A program made the translations under genes and the position numbers. Below the pieces are notes generated by a model, which worked only from the letters and a program-made list of their open reading frames with translations, was not told the origin of the DNA and searched no databases. From the NCBI RefSeq assembly GCF_027925525.1, contig NZ_BSDJ01000032.1, forward strand, positions 32,730 through 96,729: a stretch of 64,000 nt of DNA, in the 5' to 3' direction. Source of the stretch: Paenibacillus tyrphae. GTDB taxonomy: Bacteria > Bacillota > Bacilli > Paenibacillales > NBRC-103111. Below, piece by piece: positions 16,218 to 24,217 of this stretch (its first letter is position 1; each line of letters starts with the position of its first letter).

Positions 16218-17525
16218 TTATCTCGCGGCGACATTCTGGAGATCCAGAACACCTTGGTAGATTATTTCGAACAGCTCGTCGATATTCGCTTCCTCGATGC
16301 AGGAGAAGGCGACGCGGAGATCGGTTTCGCCGAGGGCGATCGTCCCGACGCCGTACTTATCGAGCAGGTGCAGGCGCAGCGTTTCGGCGTCGACCGTCTT
16401 CAGCTTCAGGCACATGAAGTAGCCGGAGTTGAACGGGTAATAGTCCCATACCTGATCGAATTTACCGGTATCGAGCAGCGCTTTGACTCGGTTGGCGCGG
16501 CCTTTCATAATGTCGAACTTCTCCTGCTTCTGGGCTTTGAAGTCCGGCGATTGCAGCGCATGCAGCACGAACGTCTGCGACGGATGCGGGCCGCTGGAAA
16601 TCGTTCCGCGGATAATGCCGATCGTTTTTTGCTCCAAAGCCGCCAATGTGGCATCGCTTTGTCCGACGTACGTAATGAAGCCGACGCGGAAGCCCCACAC
16701 GTATTCTTCCTTCGTTGCGCCGTCAATCTTGACCGACAGCACGCGCGGATGAAGCCCCGCCAACTGGCCGGCAAGCGACTCGTGCAGCGAATCTTCGAAG
16801 AACAGGCCGAAGTAAGCGTCGTCCGTGACGGCAACGACGTTGATACCGGCTTCCGCCGCTTCCTTGATCGCGGCTACGATGGCGCGCCCTTCTTCCGGAC
16901 CTGGCGTGTAGCCGGTCGGGTTGTTCGGGAAGTTCAGCACGACGATAGCTTTGCCCTTGTTCTTCTGCGCAAGCAGGGCGTCGCGGAGCGCCGCGGCGTT
17001 GAACAGACGGTCTTCCGTGTAGAGCGGGTAGTATACGAGCTCGGCGCCGCGGCGAATGCCGAAGGTCAGCTCGTAGTTTTCCCAGTTTTTATCCGGAATG
17101 AGGACGGCGTCTCCCGGACCCGCGAACAAATCGGCCACGATGCTTAGCCCGTGGGTCAGCGCGTTCGTCGCGATCGGATTGCCGAGGTTTTTGCCCTGAA
17201 GGGACGGATTTTCCTCGATGATCTTGCTGCGCCATGCGGTGCGAAGCTCCGGCTTGCCCGCCGGCGGGGCATATTCGTAAATGTCCTTCGGATTGTAAGC
17301 GGACAGTGTATCTTGGATGACTTTGAGATGCATCGGCTGACCGTTCTCCAGCGCCGTGCCGATGGTGGCGTTGAACTTCTTGGCCTTCGCCTTCGCTTCG
17401 GCGGATTGGCTCAGGATGCCGACCTTCGGAAAATAAATTTGTTTGCCGAGCTCGGACAGCATCTCGTAGACGTGCGGGCTTTCCTTTTGAATGGTCTCAT
17501 TTAAACTTTGGGCAAGAGGGTTCAT
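16218..17525 (-). CDS. Class I/II PLP-dependent aminotransferase
   Basis: A 435-residue cytoplasmic fold-type I aminotransferase. Visible are the PLP-contacting VLNFPNNPTGY segment, VAVTDDAYFGLF with the pyridine-binding aspartate and tyrosine, and the lysine of SVKIDGATKEEYVWGFRVG that forms the Schiff base, with the arginine following. The late SGYFMCLKLK and LRVAFSC segments carry the carboxylate-binding region. It resembles aromatic or aspartate-type aminotransferases of Firmicutes; substrate not assignable. Start at ATG 17525 is preceded by AAGGATGGAG. It is a single-gene unit with its own promoter and terminator. Confidence 0.85.
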   Translation of the reverse strand: MNPLAQSLNETIQKESPHVYEMLSELGKQIYFPKVGILSQSAEAKAKAKKFNATIGTALENGQPMHLKVIQDTLSAYNPKDIYEYAPPAGKPELRTAWRSKIIEENPSLQGKNLGNPIATNALTHGLSIVADLFAGPGDAVLIPDKNWENYELTFGIRRGAELVYYPLYTEDRLFNAAALRDALLAQKNKGKAIVVLNFPNNPTGYTPGPEEGRAIVAAIKEAAEAGINVVAVTDDAYFGLFFEDSLHESLAGQLAGLHPRVLSVKIDGATKEEYVWGFRVGFITYVGQSDATLAALEQKTIGIIRGTISSGPHPSQTFVLHALQSPDFKAQKQEKFDIMKGRANRVKALLDTGKFDQVWDYYPFNSGYFMCLKLKTVDAETLRLHLLDKYGVGTIALGETDLRVAFSCIEEANIDELFEIIYQGVLDLQNVAAR

Positions 17526-17570
17526 GACGCTCCATCCTTCCATGTTTCTTCATTGCTTACATTAGACCAT

Positions 17571-17600
17571 ATTATAACACTTTTCGTACGGCAGCGTCAC
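17571..17600 (-). promoter_or_regulatory. Promoter of the aminotransferase gene
   Basis: On the - strand GTGACG (17600-17595) and a perfect TATAAT (17576-17571) are spaced 18 bases. Confidence 0.55.
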
Positions 17601-17772
17601 GGAGTTTCGGTTTTTACGGCAGAGGCCGCCCGCAAGGGGCGGAGAGCGGGCATACGGACGGATTTGCCGGGGATGCTTGGTTTTCCCGGAGGAGCTGTGT
17701 TACCATAGGGGCAGCAAAAATATGGGGGCGGATTGGCCTGTAAGGGAGCAGTCCACAAAGCGGGGGGCAACG

Positions 17773-18540
17773 ATGTCAGCCATCATACGATACGAGAAAA
17801 TTATGGAGTTGCTCATGGCGCACCGCGAGGTGTCCGTCGCCGATTTGGCGGGCAAGCTCGGGGTGACGGGCAAGACGATCCGCCAGGATCTCGAGAAGCT
17901 GGAAAGCAAAGGACTGCTGCACCGGACGCACGGCGGCGCCGTGCTGGCCAATGAAGGCTACTCCGGCCTGCTCGCCGGGCTCGCACCGAATCCGAAGCAT
18001 CCGGACGAGAAGCGGGAGGCGGCGGAATGGGCGCTGCGGTTCGTCGAGCCGAACGACATTATCGCGCTCGACAGCGGCAGCACGACGCTGGAGATGGCCA
18101 AGCTGCTAGATAATGCGCCGCTGACGGTCATCACGAACGATCTGCATATCATCAGCGAGCTGATCAAGAAGGACCGCGTAAGGCTGGTCGTCCCCGGCGG
18201 CTTCCGCAGCCGGAATATGCTGGTCAGCGAAGAAGCCGCGGAATTTCTCGGCAGGCTGAACGTGCAGAAGGCGTTTCTGTCCACGACCGGAATTCATCCA
18301 GAGTACGGATTTACGATCTTCACCCATTCCCACGTCGGGCAAAAACGGGCGATGATCGATTCCGCGAAGCAGGTGTTTTGCGTGGCGGACCACAGTAAGT
18401 TCGACAAGTGCGCGCTGATCACGTTCGCGAAGCTGTCTGAAATCGGCGTGATCGTGACCGATCCGTATTTGCCGGAGGAGACGGCGCGAAGCTACGAAGC
18501 GGCGGGCACGCGAATCGAGCGGAGCCGGGCCGGAAGGTAG
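17773..18540 (+). CDS. DeoR/GlpR-family transcriptional regulator
   Basis: A 255-residue regulator. The N-terminal helix-turn-helix (about residues 6-56) contains VSVADLAGKLGVTGKTIRQDLEKL and the HRTHGGAV wing typical of the family; the rest is a sugar-phosphate-sensing DeoRC domain with IALDSGSTTLEMA, ITNDLHI and the KRAMIDSA-CVADHSKFDK region. Effectors in this family are phosphorylated sugars. The start is taken at 17773, where GGGGGG lies close upstream; the frame is open further up without a better site. It lies directly before kduI and a palindromic operator, so control of uronate catabolism is the natural inference. Confidence 0.85.
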   Translation: MSAIIRYEKIMELLMAHREVSVADLAGKLGVTGKTIRQDLEKLESKGLLHRTHGGAVLANEGYSGLLAGLAPNPKHPDEKREAAEWALRFVEPNDIIALDSGSTTLEMAKLLDNAPLTVITNDLHIISELIKKDRVRLVVPGGFRSRNMLVSEEAAEFLGRLNVQKAFLSTTGIHPEYGFTIFTHSHVGQKRAMIDSAKQVFCVADHSKFDKCALITFAKLSEIGVIVTDPYLPEETARSYEAAGTRIERSRAGR

Positions 18541-18691
18541 CGCAGGAACGGCATGCGGGCGAGGCGGTTGCGGCCGGAAGCCCGCGCCTTCAGACGCGCA
18601 TGCTCGCGGGCGGAAGGTTGGGAACGATCCGCTTGATGCCTGCGTTTGCGTTTTCACATGTCCTTGCAGGTTCATTTCGGTTCGGAAATAT

Positions 18692-18726
18692 TTCATTTGA
18701 ACTTAAATGAACGTATGGTTTATAAT
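18692..18726 (+). promoter_or_regulatory. kduI promoter with overlapping palindromic operator
   Basis: TTGAAC (18697-18702) and TATAAT (18721-18726) are 18 bases apart. The -35 is embedded in TTCATTTGAACTTAAATGAA (18692-18711), arms TTCATTT and AAATGAA around six bases. A repressor bound there would block the -35, fitting control by the adjacent DeoR-type protein. Confidence 0.75.
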
Positions 18727-18761
18727 AGCAGTGACCATGCAAATACGGGAGGAATTATACG

Positions 18762-19601
18762 ATGGCTATGGAAATTCGTTACGCAACCAACCCGACGGAA
18801 ACGAAGACGTACGATACGGAACGTTTGCGCCAAGAATATTTGATCGAAGGCTTGTTCGTACCGGGCAAGCTGAATCTGGTGTACAGCCACGTGGACCGCT
18901 TCATTACGGGCGGCGCCGTACCGACGACGGAGCCGGTTCTGCTTGAAGCGGATAAGCACGACATGGGGGCGGACTATTTCCTCGAGCGCCGCGAAATCGG
19001 GATCATCAACGTGGGCGCCCAAGGCGTCGTTACGGTCGATGGCACCGATTATGTGCTGGAGAACAAAGACGGCCTGTACGTCGGTCTCGGCAACAAGCAA
19101 GTCGTGTTCAAGAGCGCGGATGCCGCGAATCCGGCGCGCTTCTACCTGAGCTCGACCCCGGCGCACAAAAATTACCCGACGCAAAAGGTGGCGATCAGCG
19201 AGGCGGAGCCGCAGCACCTCGGTTCGATCACCAACTCCAACGAGCGCACGATCTACAAATACATTCACTTGAACGGCATCCAAAGCTGCCAGCTCGTGAT
19301 GGGCATGACGCTGCTGAAGCCGGGCAACATGTGGAACACGATGCCTTGCCATACGCATAACCGCCGCTCGGAAGTGTACTTCTACTTCGATATGCCGGAA
19401 GACGGCGTCGTCTTCCATCTGATGGGCGAGCCGACGGAAACCCGTCACGTGGTCGTCCGCAACGAGCAGGCAATCATCAGCCCAAGCTGGTCGATCCACA
19501 GCGGCGTAGGCACAAGCAATTATACGTTCATTTGGGCGATGGCCGGAGAGAACCAGGAGTTCTCCGATATGGACGCAGTCGCGATGAAAGATTTGAAGTA
19601 A
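18762..19601 (+). CDS. kduI: 5-dehydro-4-deoxy-D-glucuronate isomerase
   Basis: A 279-residue cupin-type enzyme that interconverts 5-keto-4-deoxyuronate and 3-deoxy-D-glycero-2,5-hexodiulosonate in breakdown of pectin and other uronides. The zinc ligands of the family are visible as H197, H199 and E204 in PCHTHNRRSEVYFYF and H246 in WSIHSGVG. Length matches KduI. GGGAGG precedes the start. The partner kduD is not next to it; the gene is followed by its own terminator, so the next pathway step must be encoded elsewhere. Confidence 0.94.
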   Translation: MAMEIRYATNPTETKTYDTERLRQEYLIEGLFVPGKLNLVYSHVDRFITGGAVPTTEPVLLEADKHDMGADYFLERREIGIINVGAQGVVTVDGTDYVLENKDGLYVGLGNKQVVFKSADAANPARFYLSSTPAHKNYPTQKVAISEAEPQHLGSITNSNERTIYKYIHLNGIQSCQLVMGMTLLKPGNMWNTMPCHTHNRRSEVYFYFDMPEDGVVFHLMGEPTETRHVVVRNEQAIISPSWSIHSGVGTSNYTFIWAMAGENQEFSDMDAVAMKDLK

Positions 19602-19620
19602 GACACCTGAATGTGAAAAG

Positions 19621-19678
19621 CACAGTTTCTTTGACGCACGAACCTTACGGGTACGGCTCAAGAGGCTGTGTTTTTTTT
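19621..19678 (+). terminator. Rho-independent terminator of kduI
   Basis: CACAG...CTTTGA pairs with TCAAGAG...CTGTG, followed by eight T residues (19671-19678). Confidence 0.85.
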
Positions 19679-19767
19679 CGTTAAGCCAGCCTGACGACGT
19701 TTTCGGTTGCATAAGTGTTTCAGAGAGTGCGCAGGAGGAGGAACATTGATTGGGATAAGACGACTGG

Positions 19768-20020
19768 CAATTCTGGATAGAGTGCGCGTGCACCGGCGGA
19801 AAATAGCGGAACTGCGATGTACTTAATTTGGTAGGGGATGCTGCTTTTTGGAAAATAGAGCACGGGCAATGCGCTATTTGGCTTTTGCCGGAGCTGGGAT
19901 GGCCATTCGACATGAATAAAGCACTGGAGATGAGCTAAGCGATTCGAAGTCGGTTTCGTAGGAGTGATAGCGCATTGAGGTTCCTTTATTTAGCAAATGG
20001 GCTGGCCGGAAGAGGCGCGT
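19768..20020. repeat. Degenerate tandem repeat in a gene-free stretch
   Basis: The 550 bases between kduI and glsA hold no supported gene. Within them, about four or five imperfect units of 50-60 bases recur, each built on a GAAAATAG...GCAC...AATGCGCTATTTGG theme; clearest starts are near 19797, 19859, 19913 and 19965. The units are much decayed relative to each other. Function unknown; a relic of a dispersed repeat family is the simplest reading. Confidence 0.45.
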
Positions 20021-20050
20021 GCTCTGATGCAGCCAGAGGATAGCCTATGC

Positions 20051-20095
20051 TTGGGGCTTTGAGCAGGCAGCACCATGCTACCTGCTCAAACCCAA
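20051..20095. other. Strong intergenic hairpin downstream of glsA
   Basis: TTTGAGCAGG (20058-20067) pairs exactly with CCTGCTCAAA (20081-20090), extended by TTGGG/CCCAA around a small bulge. There is no T run on either side, so it is not a standard terminator, but it may protect the 3' end of the glsA mRNA. Confidence 0.55.
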
Positions 20096-20153
20096 AGCGC
20101 GGACGCAGGGCTGAGTTCACCCTTCGACAGCGCCTTTCGGCGCTCCGCTCCAG

Positions 20154-21098
20154 CTAAAACATGCTCCAGTCGAACGCTTCCGACATCGTTTGCAGCAGAT
20201 GGACGCCGGCGATGCTGTTGCCCTTCTCGTTCAGCGCCGGACCGACCACGCCGATGCCGTACCGACCCGGTACGAGAGCGAGAATGCCGCCGGCGACGCC
20301 GCTTTTGGCCGGAAGCCCGACGCGGATGGCGAACTCGCCGGAGGCGTTGTACATGCCGCAGCTGACCATGAACGTTTTGGCGATCTGCACATAGCGCCGT
20401 GGCACCAGCTCCCGTCCCGTCAAGGGGTCGGTTCCGTTCATCGCCAGCACGAGCGCCATGCGCGCTACATGGCGGCAGGTCACTTCTACGGAGCAGTGCT
20501 TGAAATAAACGTCCAGTACCGGCTCCACTTCTTCGTCCAGCACTTCGTTATCTTTAAGGAAGTAGGCAAGAGACCGGTTCCGGTGAGCGGTAGCGGCTTC
20601 GGAACGGTACACTGCTTCATTGAAGGTCAGCGTCGGATCGCCCGCGAGTTCGCGGAAGAAGGTGAGGATTCGCTCCGTCTTTTCCGCGGGGGTTGCGCCC
20701 CGGATCAATGACGAGACGGCGATGGCTCCCGCGTTGATCAGCGGGTTAAACGGAATGCCGGGCTCGACCAGCTCCAGCTTCAGCATGGAGTTGAAGTCGT
20801 CGCCGGTCGGCTCCATGCCGACTTTGCGGAAAACGCCTTCTTCGCCTTGATCCATCAAGGCGAGCAGCAGCGTGAATACTTTAGAGATGCTTTGCAGAGT
20901 GAAGGACAAGCGGCTGTCGCCTGCCGTTACTTCGCGTCCTGCGGCGTCGAGCAGTGCGATGCCCAAGGCGTCGCCCGGAGCGTGCGCCAATTCGGGGATG
21001 TAGGAGGCGGGCTGGCCGTGCCGGGATTCCTTGCGGCTCGTTTCGAGCCAGGCCGGAAGCTGCTCGGCCAGCCGGTTCAGTTCGGTTTCGGATGTCAT
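20154..21098 (-). CDS. glsA: Glutaminase A
   Basis: A 314-residue serine-dependent beta-lactamase-like enzyme that hydrolyses glutamine to glutamate and ammonia. The catalytic SxxK is SISK (Ser70, Lys73) in FTLQSISKVF; further family blocks include NPLINAGAI, FNEAVYRSE, YFKHCSVEVTCRDVAR-like and GLPAKSGVAGGI. Length agrees with family members. The start is uncertain: ATG 21098 has AAGGAGG 11 bases upstream, while ATG 21125 would add nine residues with only a weak site. Stand-alone gene. Confidence 0.92.
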   Translation of the reverse strand: MTSETELNRLAEQLPAWLETSRKESRHGQPASYIPELAHAPGDALGIALLDAAGREVTAGDSRLSFTLQSISKVFTLLLALMDQGEEGVFRKVGMEPTGDDFNSMLKLELVEPGIPFNPLINAGAIAVSSLIRGATPAEKTERILTFFRELAGDPTLTFNEAVYRSEAATAHRNRSLAYFLKDNEVLDEEVEPVLDVYFKHCSVEVTCRHVARMALVLAMNGTDPLTGRELVPRRYVQIAKTFMVSCGMYNASGEFAIRVGLPAKSGVAGGILALVPGRYGIGVVGPALNEKGNSIAGVHLLQTMSEAFDWSMF

Positions 21099-21228
21099 CG
21101 TAGTGGGAGCCTCCTTGGGGTCCATAAGTGCGATTTACCTTTAGCATACCGCTTTTGTGCCGGGATGAAAAGACGGGTATTTTCAGGTAATCGCCAGGTA
21201 CCGGATGGTCCCGCAAGCTTCCCGAATT

Positions 21229-21849
21229 TTACTTTTCCTGATGGTGCGGACAGTACGCTTTCATAAGCGCGATCGTTTCCGCATCGAGCTCGCCTCCGCG
21301 CTGCTCCAGTCCGTCCATGACCTGACTCAACTTGGGTTCTTTCAGATTTTGGCCGAACTTGTATTTGCCCGTGATCCGTTCCACGCGAATGCGCACCACG
21401 GACGTACCCCGAAGCTGCGGCACATAGGCGGGATCGGCCGCATCGATCGGATCGTAGCCGCCTTCCGGCTGCAGCTTGCGCATAAACGCGCCCAGCGCCT
21501 CCGCCTTCTGCTGCAGATCGTCGACCGGCTCGCCGTAGCCTTTGACGACGACGGATTTGAAGTAGGCCGTAGCCGGACAAGCCAGCTTCGGATCGAGGAT
21601 ATAGGACGGCACGATGGCGTACTCCTTGGCGACGGAGAAGGTGACTTGGGGCCGTGCCTTCAAATTGGCCATTTTTTGCCCGATTTTGCTGCCGTGAAAA
21701 TAGACCGCCCCTTCGTGAAAGACGAAGTTCACTGGCGTCAGTTCCGGCCATCCGTCTTCGCCCGTCGTACCGAGCACCCCAAAGCTCACTTCCTGCAAAA
21801 AGCTCTCCGTCTCCTGTGCGTCCATCATTTCGAATTCTTTTCTTCTCAT
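21229..21849 (-). CDS. Pyridoxamine 5'-phosphate oxidase-like (NimA-type) flavin-binding protein
   Basis: A 206-residue split-barrel protein. The N-terminal MRRKEFEMMD with VSFGVLGTTGEDGWPELTPVNFVFHEGAVYFHG is typical of the NimA/PNPOx-like group, which binds FMN or F420-like cofactors and can include nitroreductase or heme-related proteins. The long C-terminal tail is variable. The start codon is 3 bases after the stop of the GNAT gene, so translation is coupled. Confidence 0.8.
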   Translation of the reverse strand: MRRKEFEMMDAQETESFLQEVSFGVLGTTGEDGWPELTPVNFVFHEGAVYFHGSKIGQKMANLKARPQVTFSVAKEYAIVPSYILDPKLACPATAYFKSVVVKGYGEPVDDLQQKAEALGAFMRKLQPEGGYDPIDAADPAYVPQLRGTSVVRIRVERITGKYKFGQNLKEPKLSQVMDGLEQRGGELDAETIALMKAYCPHHQEK

Positions 21850-21852
21850 CGT

Positions 21853-22323
21853 TCAGTCCTCCAGTCTCAAATAGTAGTGCAGGAACGCGTCGTCCCGTAC
21901 ATAGCCCATCGCTGCGTACAGACGCTGCGCCGTAACATTGTCGACGGCGGTGGACAGCTGCAAGCCTTTGGCTCGGGTGGCGCGGGCGTGGGCCTCGGCG
22001 GCTTTCATCAGCGCCCGGGCGACGCCCTGCTTGCGAGCGTCCGGGTGGACGAACAAGTCGTTCAGCGTCCATACGCGCATCATTGCAATGGAGGAAAGCG
22101 TCGGGTACAGCTGGGTAAAGCCAAGCGGCCGGCCCGGGTCCTCCGTATAGGCGAAAAAGATGACGGATTGCTGCCGCTCCAGATTGTCGCGTAAAAAGCG
22201 CTCGGCCCTTTCCACGTCCGAGGGCTGCCTGTAAAACTGGCGGTACGCGTCAAACAGCGGCGCCAGCGCTTCAATATCGCCGTGCTCGGCTTGACGAACG
22301 GTCAAGGAATGCGAAGGGTTCAT
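21853..22323 (-). CDS. GNAT-family N-acetyltransferase
   Basis: A 156-residue acetyltransferase. The acetyl-CoA pyrophosphate loop is visible in NDLFVHPDARKQGVARALMKAAEAHARATRAKGLQL (motif A, Q/R-x-x-G-x-A), preceded by GFTQLYPTLSS and followed by NVTAQRLYAAMGY (motif B). Substrate unknown. It is first gene of a two-gene unit with the NimA-like protein. Confidence 0.88.
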   Translation of the reverse strand: MNPSHSLTVRQAEHGDIEALAPLFDAYRQFYRQPSDVERAERFLRDNLERQQSVIFFAYTEDPGRPLGFTQLYPTLSSIAMMRVWTLNDLFVHPDARKQGVARALMKAAEAHARATRAKGLQLSTAVDNVTAQRLYAAMGYVRDDAFLHYYLRLED

Positions 22324-22411
22324 CGTGTCGTGCTCTCCTTCCGGATAGTTGCCGCTGCAAGGTGCAGACGGTTTCTAAATATTCGACATCGTACCTCGAT
22401 TATTGGCATTG

Positions 22412-22449
22412 GAAAAGATCCAATTAAGTGCTTTTTCATTGGACCATTT
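22412..22449. promoter_or_regulatory. Imperfect palindrome upstream of the injection-system cluster
   Basis: Near-palindromic sequence with arms TCCAAT and ATTGGA, flanked by AAAAGA and CCATTTT. A TATTAT-type -10 occurs at 22499-22504 with only a weak -35. This is the only candidate control region before the long + strand run starting at 22584; the assignment is tentative. Confidence 0.3.
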
Positions 22450-22583
22450 TAATTATTCTCCGATCGTTAAACATTCCTTCTGCTGCCACATTTTGTGTTA
22501 TTATGAATTTAAGAGAAACGACGGCACGTGAGCTAATAAAATGCACGGAAAGCGTACATGCAGGAGATGGAGGAAGGGATGTC

Positions 22584-23495
22584 ATGCCATTTCATTCGGG
22601 AAGGACAAGAAGCCGGAGCACCGCGGCCAAGGGAGTGACTCCGCGTGAGCTGTACGGCGCTCCTTCGTGGAAGCGGACCCCGGCCCGGCACTTGACTCTC
22701 GAGCACATTCGGAGGCTCCAGCAAAATGCGGGAAATCGGGCGATGCAGCACTGGATAAGACGAACGTCTGTGCGGAGCTTTCTACAGAAGTCTGTGATGG
22801 CCGCCGGGGACCGGGTCAGTGATTTGCAGCGGTACAAAGCGGATACGGAGTCTGAAATGGCCCGGCTCCTCAGGGAAGCCTCCGGGCTCCGCAGGGCCTT
22901 AGACAAATTTACCGCCCGGACGGAGGCGCTTTTCGGCAGGCCGGACACCGACAACGATGCGGAGCTCAGGCGCAGAGAGGCGGAAGCGGACTTCGAGGGC
23001 GCGCAAATTTTACAGCAGGCGGCCGGCGTTGAAGCCCGCTGCGAGCAAGTGAGCAAAGACATCGGGGTCTTGTGGCGGAAGCATCCCGTCAGCCGTTTTG
23101 CCGTTCCGATGGCTGCGCCGCTGCCCGTATTTCAAGAAACGGGGATTGTCGGAGGGCATCAGGAGGAGGAGCTGAAGCATTTTTTGACACGCCATCCTGA
23201 ATACCACGTGGTAGAGATCCGTAAAAAAACCGCGCAGGGAACGACGATGCGGCTCTATAAGCAGTATATGTGGAAGAAGGACGGCCGTCCGCCGGCACCG
23301 GCCAATATATCCGAACGGCCTGCGGCCCATAATCCGACGCCGGACGGATGGGCTGCAGCGGAGGTTCGTCTAAGTACGGCGGAAAATCTCGCCCTTTGGC
23401 TGGATCGGGGAAGGGATGCGGCTAACGAATGGGATGCTTTTCAACCGGGGCGCTCCCGGCTGTTCCGCGGGTGGAAAGGTTTTTCGACATATTAA
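22584..23495 (+). CDS. Putative eCIS cargo protein with N-terminal GNxA tag, unknown activity
   Basis: A 303-residue protein without signal peptide. Residues 40-58 (EHIRRLQQNAGNRAMQHWI) match the LQxxxGNxAhxxhh helix that is typical near the N-terminus of proteins linked to eCIS clusters. Residues 75-180 are strongly helical and charged, probably a coiled coil. The last 120 residues (VVEIRKKTAQGTTMRLYKQY onward, with several Trp and Arg residues) may form a toxic domain but show no motif I know. Start at 22584 has GGAGG upstream; the frame is open earlier without support. First gene of the cluster. Confidence 0.65.
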   Translation: MPFHSGRTRSRSTAAKGVTPRELYGAPSWKRTPARHLTLEHIRRLQQNAGNRAMQHWIRRTSVRSFLQKSVMAAGDRVSDLQRYKADTESEMARLLREASGLRRALDKFTARTEALFGRPDTDNDAELRRREAEADFEGAQILQQAAGVEARCEQVSKDIGVLWRKHPVSRFAVPMAAPLPVFQETGIVGGHQEEELKHFLTRHPEYHVVEIRKKTAQGTTMRLYKQYMWKKDGRPPAPANISERPAAHNPTPDGWAAAEVRLSTAENLALWLDRGRDAANEWDAFQPGRSRLFRGWKGFSTY

Positions 23496-23614
23496 GGAAA
23501 AATCTCGCTTTAATGAGATGAATTTCGTCAAAATATAGCAAAAGATATATTGCTTAAAGAACGCCTCCTGTGTAAAAATCAAGGTAAGTTAGTAAAAAAA
23601 GGTGTGGTCCTTTG

Positions 23615-24217
23615 ATGATTCGAGACGCTTCCCCGGGCAAGCAGCTTTCAGCCCCTCCCCTTGCTTCAAGGTTCGAAAGCGCTCCCTTGCGTACCGGGAA
23701 TCCGGTGGCTTTCAAGATGAAGGACATGCAGCGAATTGCGGGCAATCGTGCGGTCCAGAGAATGGTGTCCGGCGGCACGGCCCAACGGATGACCACGGAG
23801 GAAGACGAGCTGCAGATGAAGTCTGCGACGCCCCCCGTCCAAAGAAAAGGCGAAGGGATGCCGGAGCCTGTCCGGGCGAAAATGGAGCAGACATTCGGAA
23901 CGGACTTTTCCGACGTGATGGTGCATACGGGGAATCATGCGGAACAGGTCGGGGCGCTCGCTTATGCCCAGGGCAATGACATTCATTTTGCGCCCGGCCA
24001 GTACAATCCTGAAACTTCCAAGGGGCAGGAGCTGCTTGGTCACGAATTGGCGCACATCGTTCAGCAAAAGCAAGGAAGGGTGAAGCCAACGACTGAAGTC
24101 AACGGCATGGCGGTGAACGACGATCCTTCGCTGGAGCGGGAAGCCGATCAGTGGGGGATCAAAGCGGCGCAAACAAAACTGGATTCGGCTCGTTATCGGG
24201 CCGGCTTTGGAGACTGA
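23615..24217 (+). CDS. eCIS_core (DUF4157) protein with HExxH motif
   Basis: A 200-residue protein. Residues 36-51 carry the MQRIAGNRAVQRM tag; then a disordered QRK-containing linker; then the eCIS_core (DUF4157) domain from about 80 to 182: PEPVRAKMEQTFGTDFSDVMVHTG, then HFAPGQY, then LGHELAHIVQQ with zinc-metallopeptidase residues His143, Glu144, His147, and LEREAD (E173/E175) supplying a likely third ligand. In other clusters this domain marks effectors of contractile injection systems; here no separate toxin domain follows. The stop codon overlaps the ATPase start (TGATG), so the two are coupled in translation. Confidence 0.85.
   Translation: MIRDASPGKQLSAPPLASRFESAPLRTGNPVAFKMKDMQRIAGNRAVQRMVSGGTAQRMTTEEDELQMKSATPPVQRKGEGMPEPVRAKMEQTFGTDFSDVMVHTGNHAEQVGALAYAQGNDIHFAPGQYNPETSKGQELLGHELAHIVQQKQGRVKPTTEVNGMAVNDDPSLEREADQWGIKAAQTKLDSARYRAGFGD

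Noticed and set aside
16161..17147. Long + strand frame opposite the aminotransferase
   Set aside because: Antisense shadow of a gene with full PLP motifs; high GC keeps opposite frames open.
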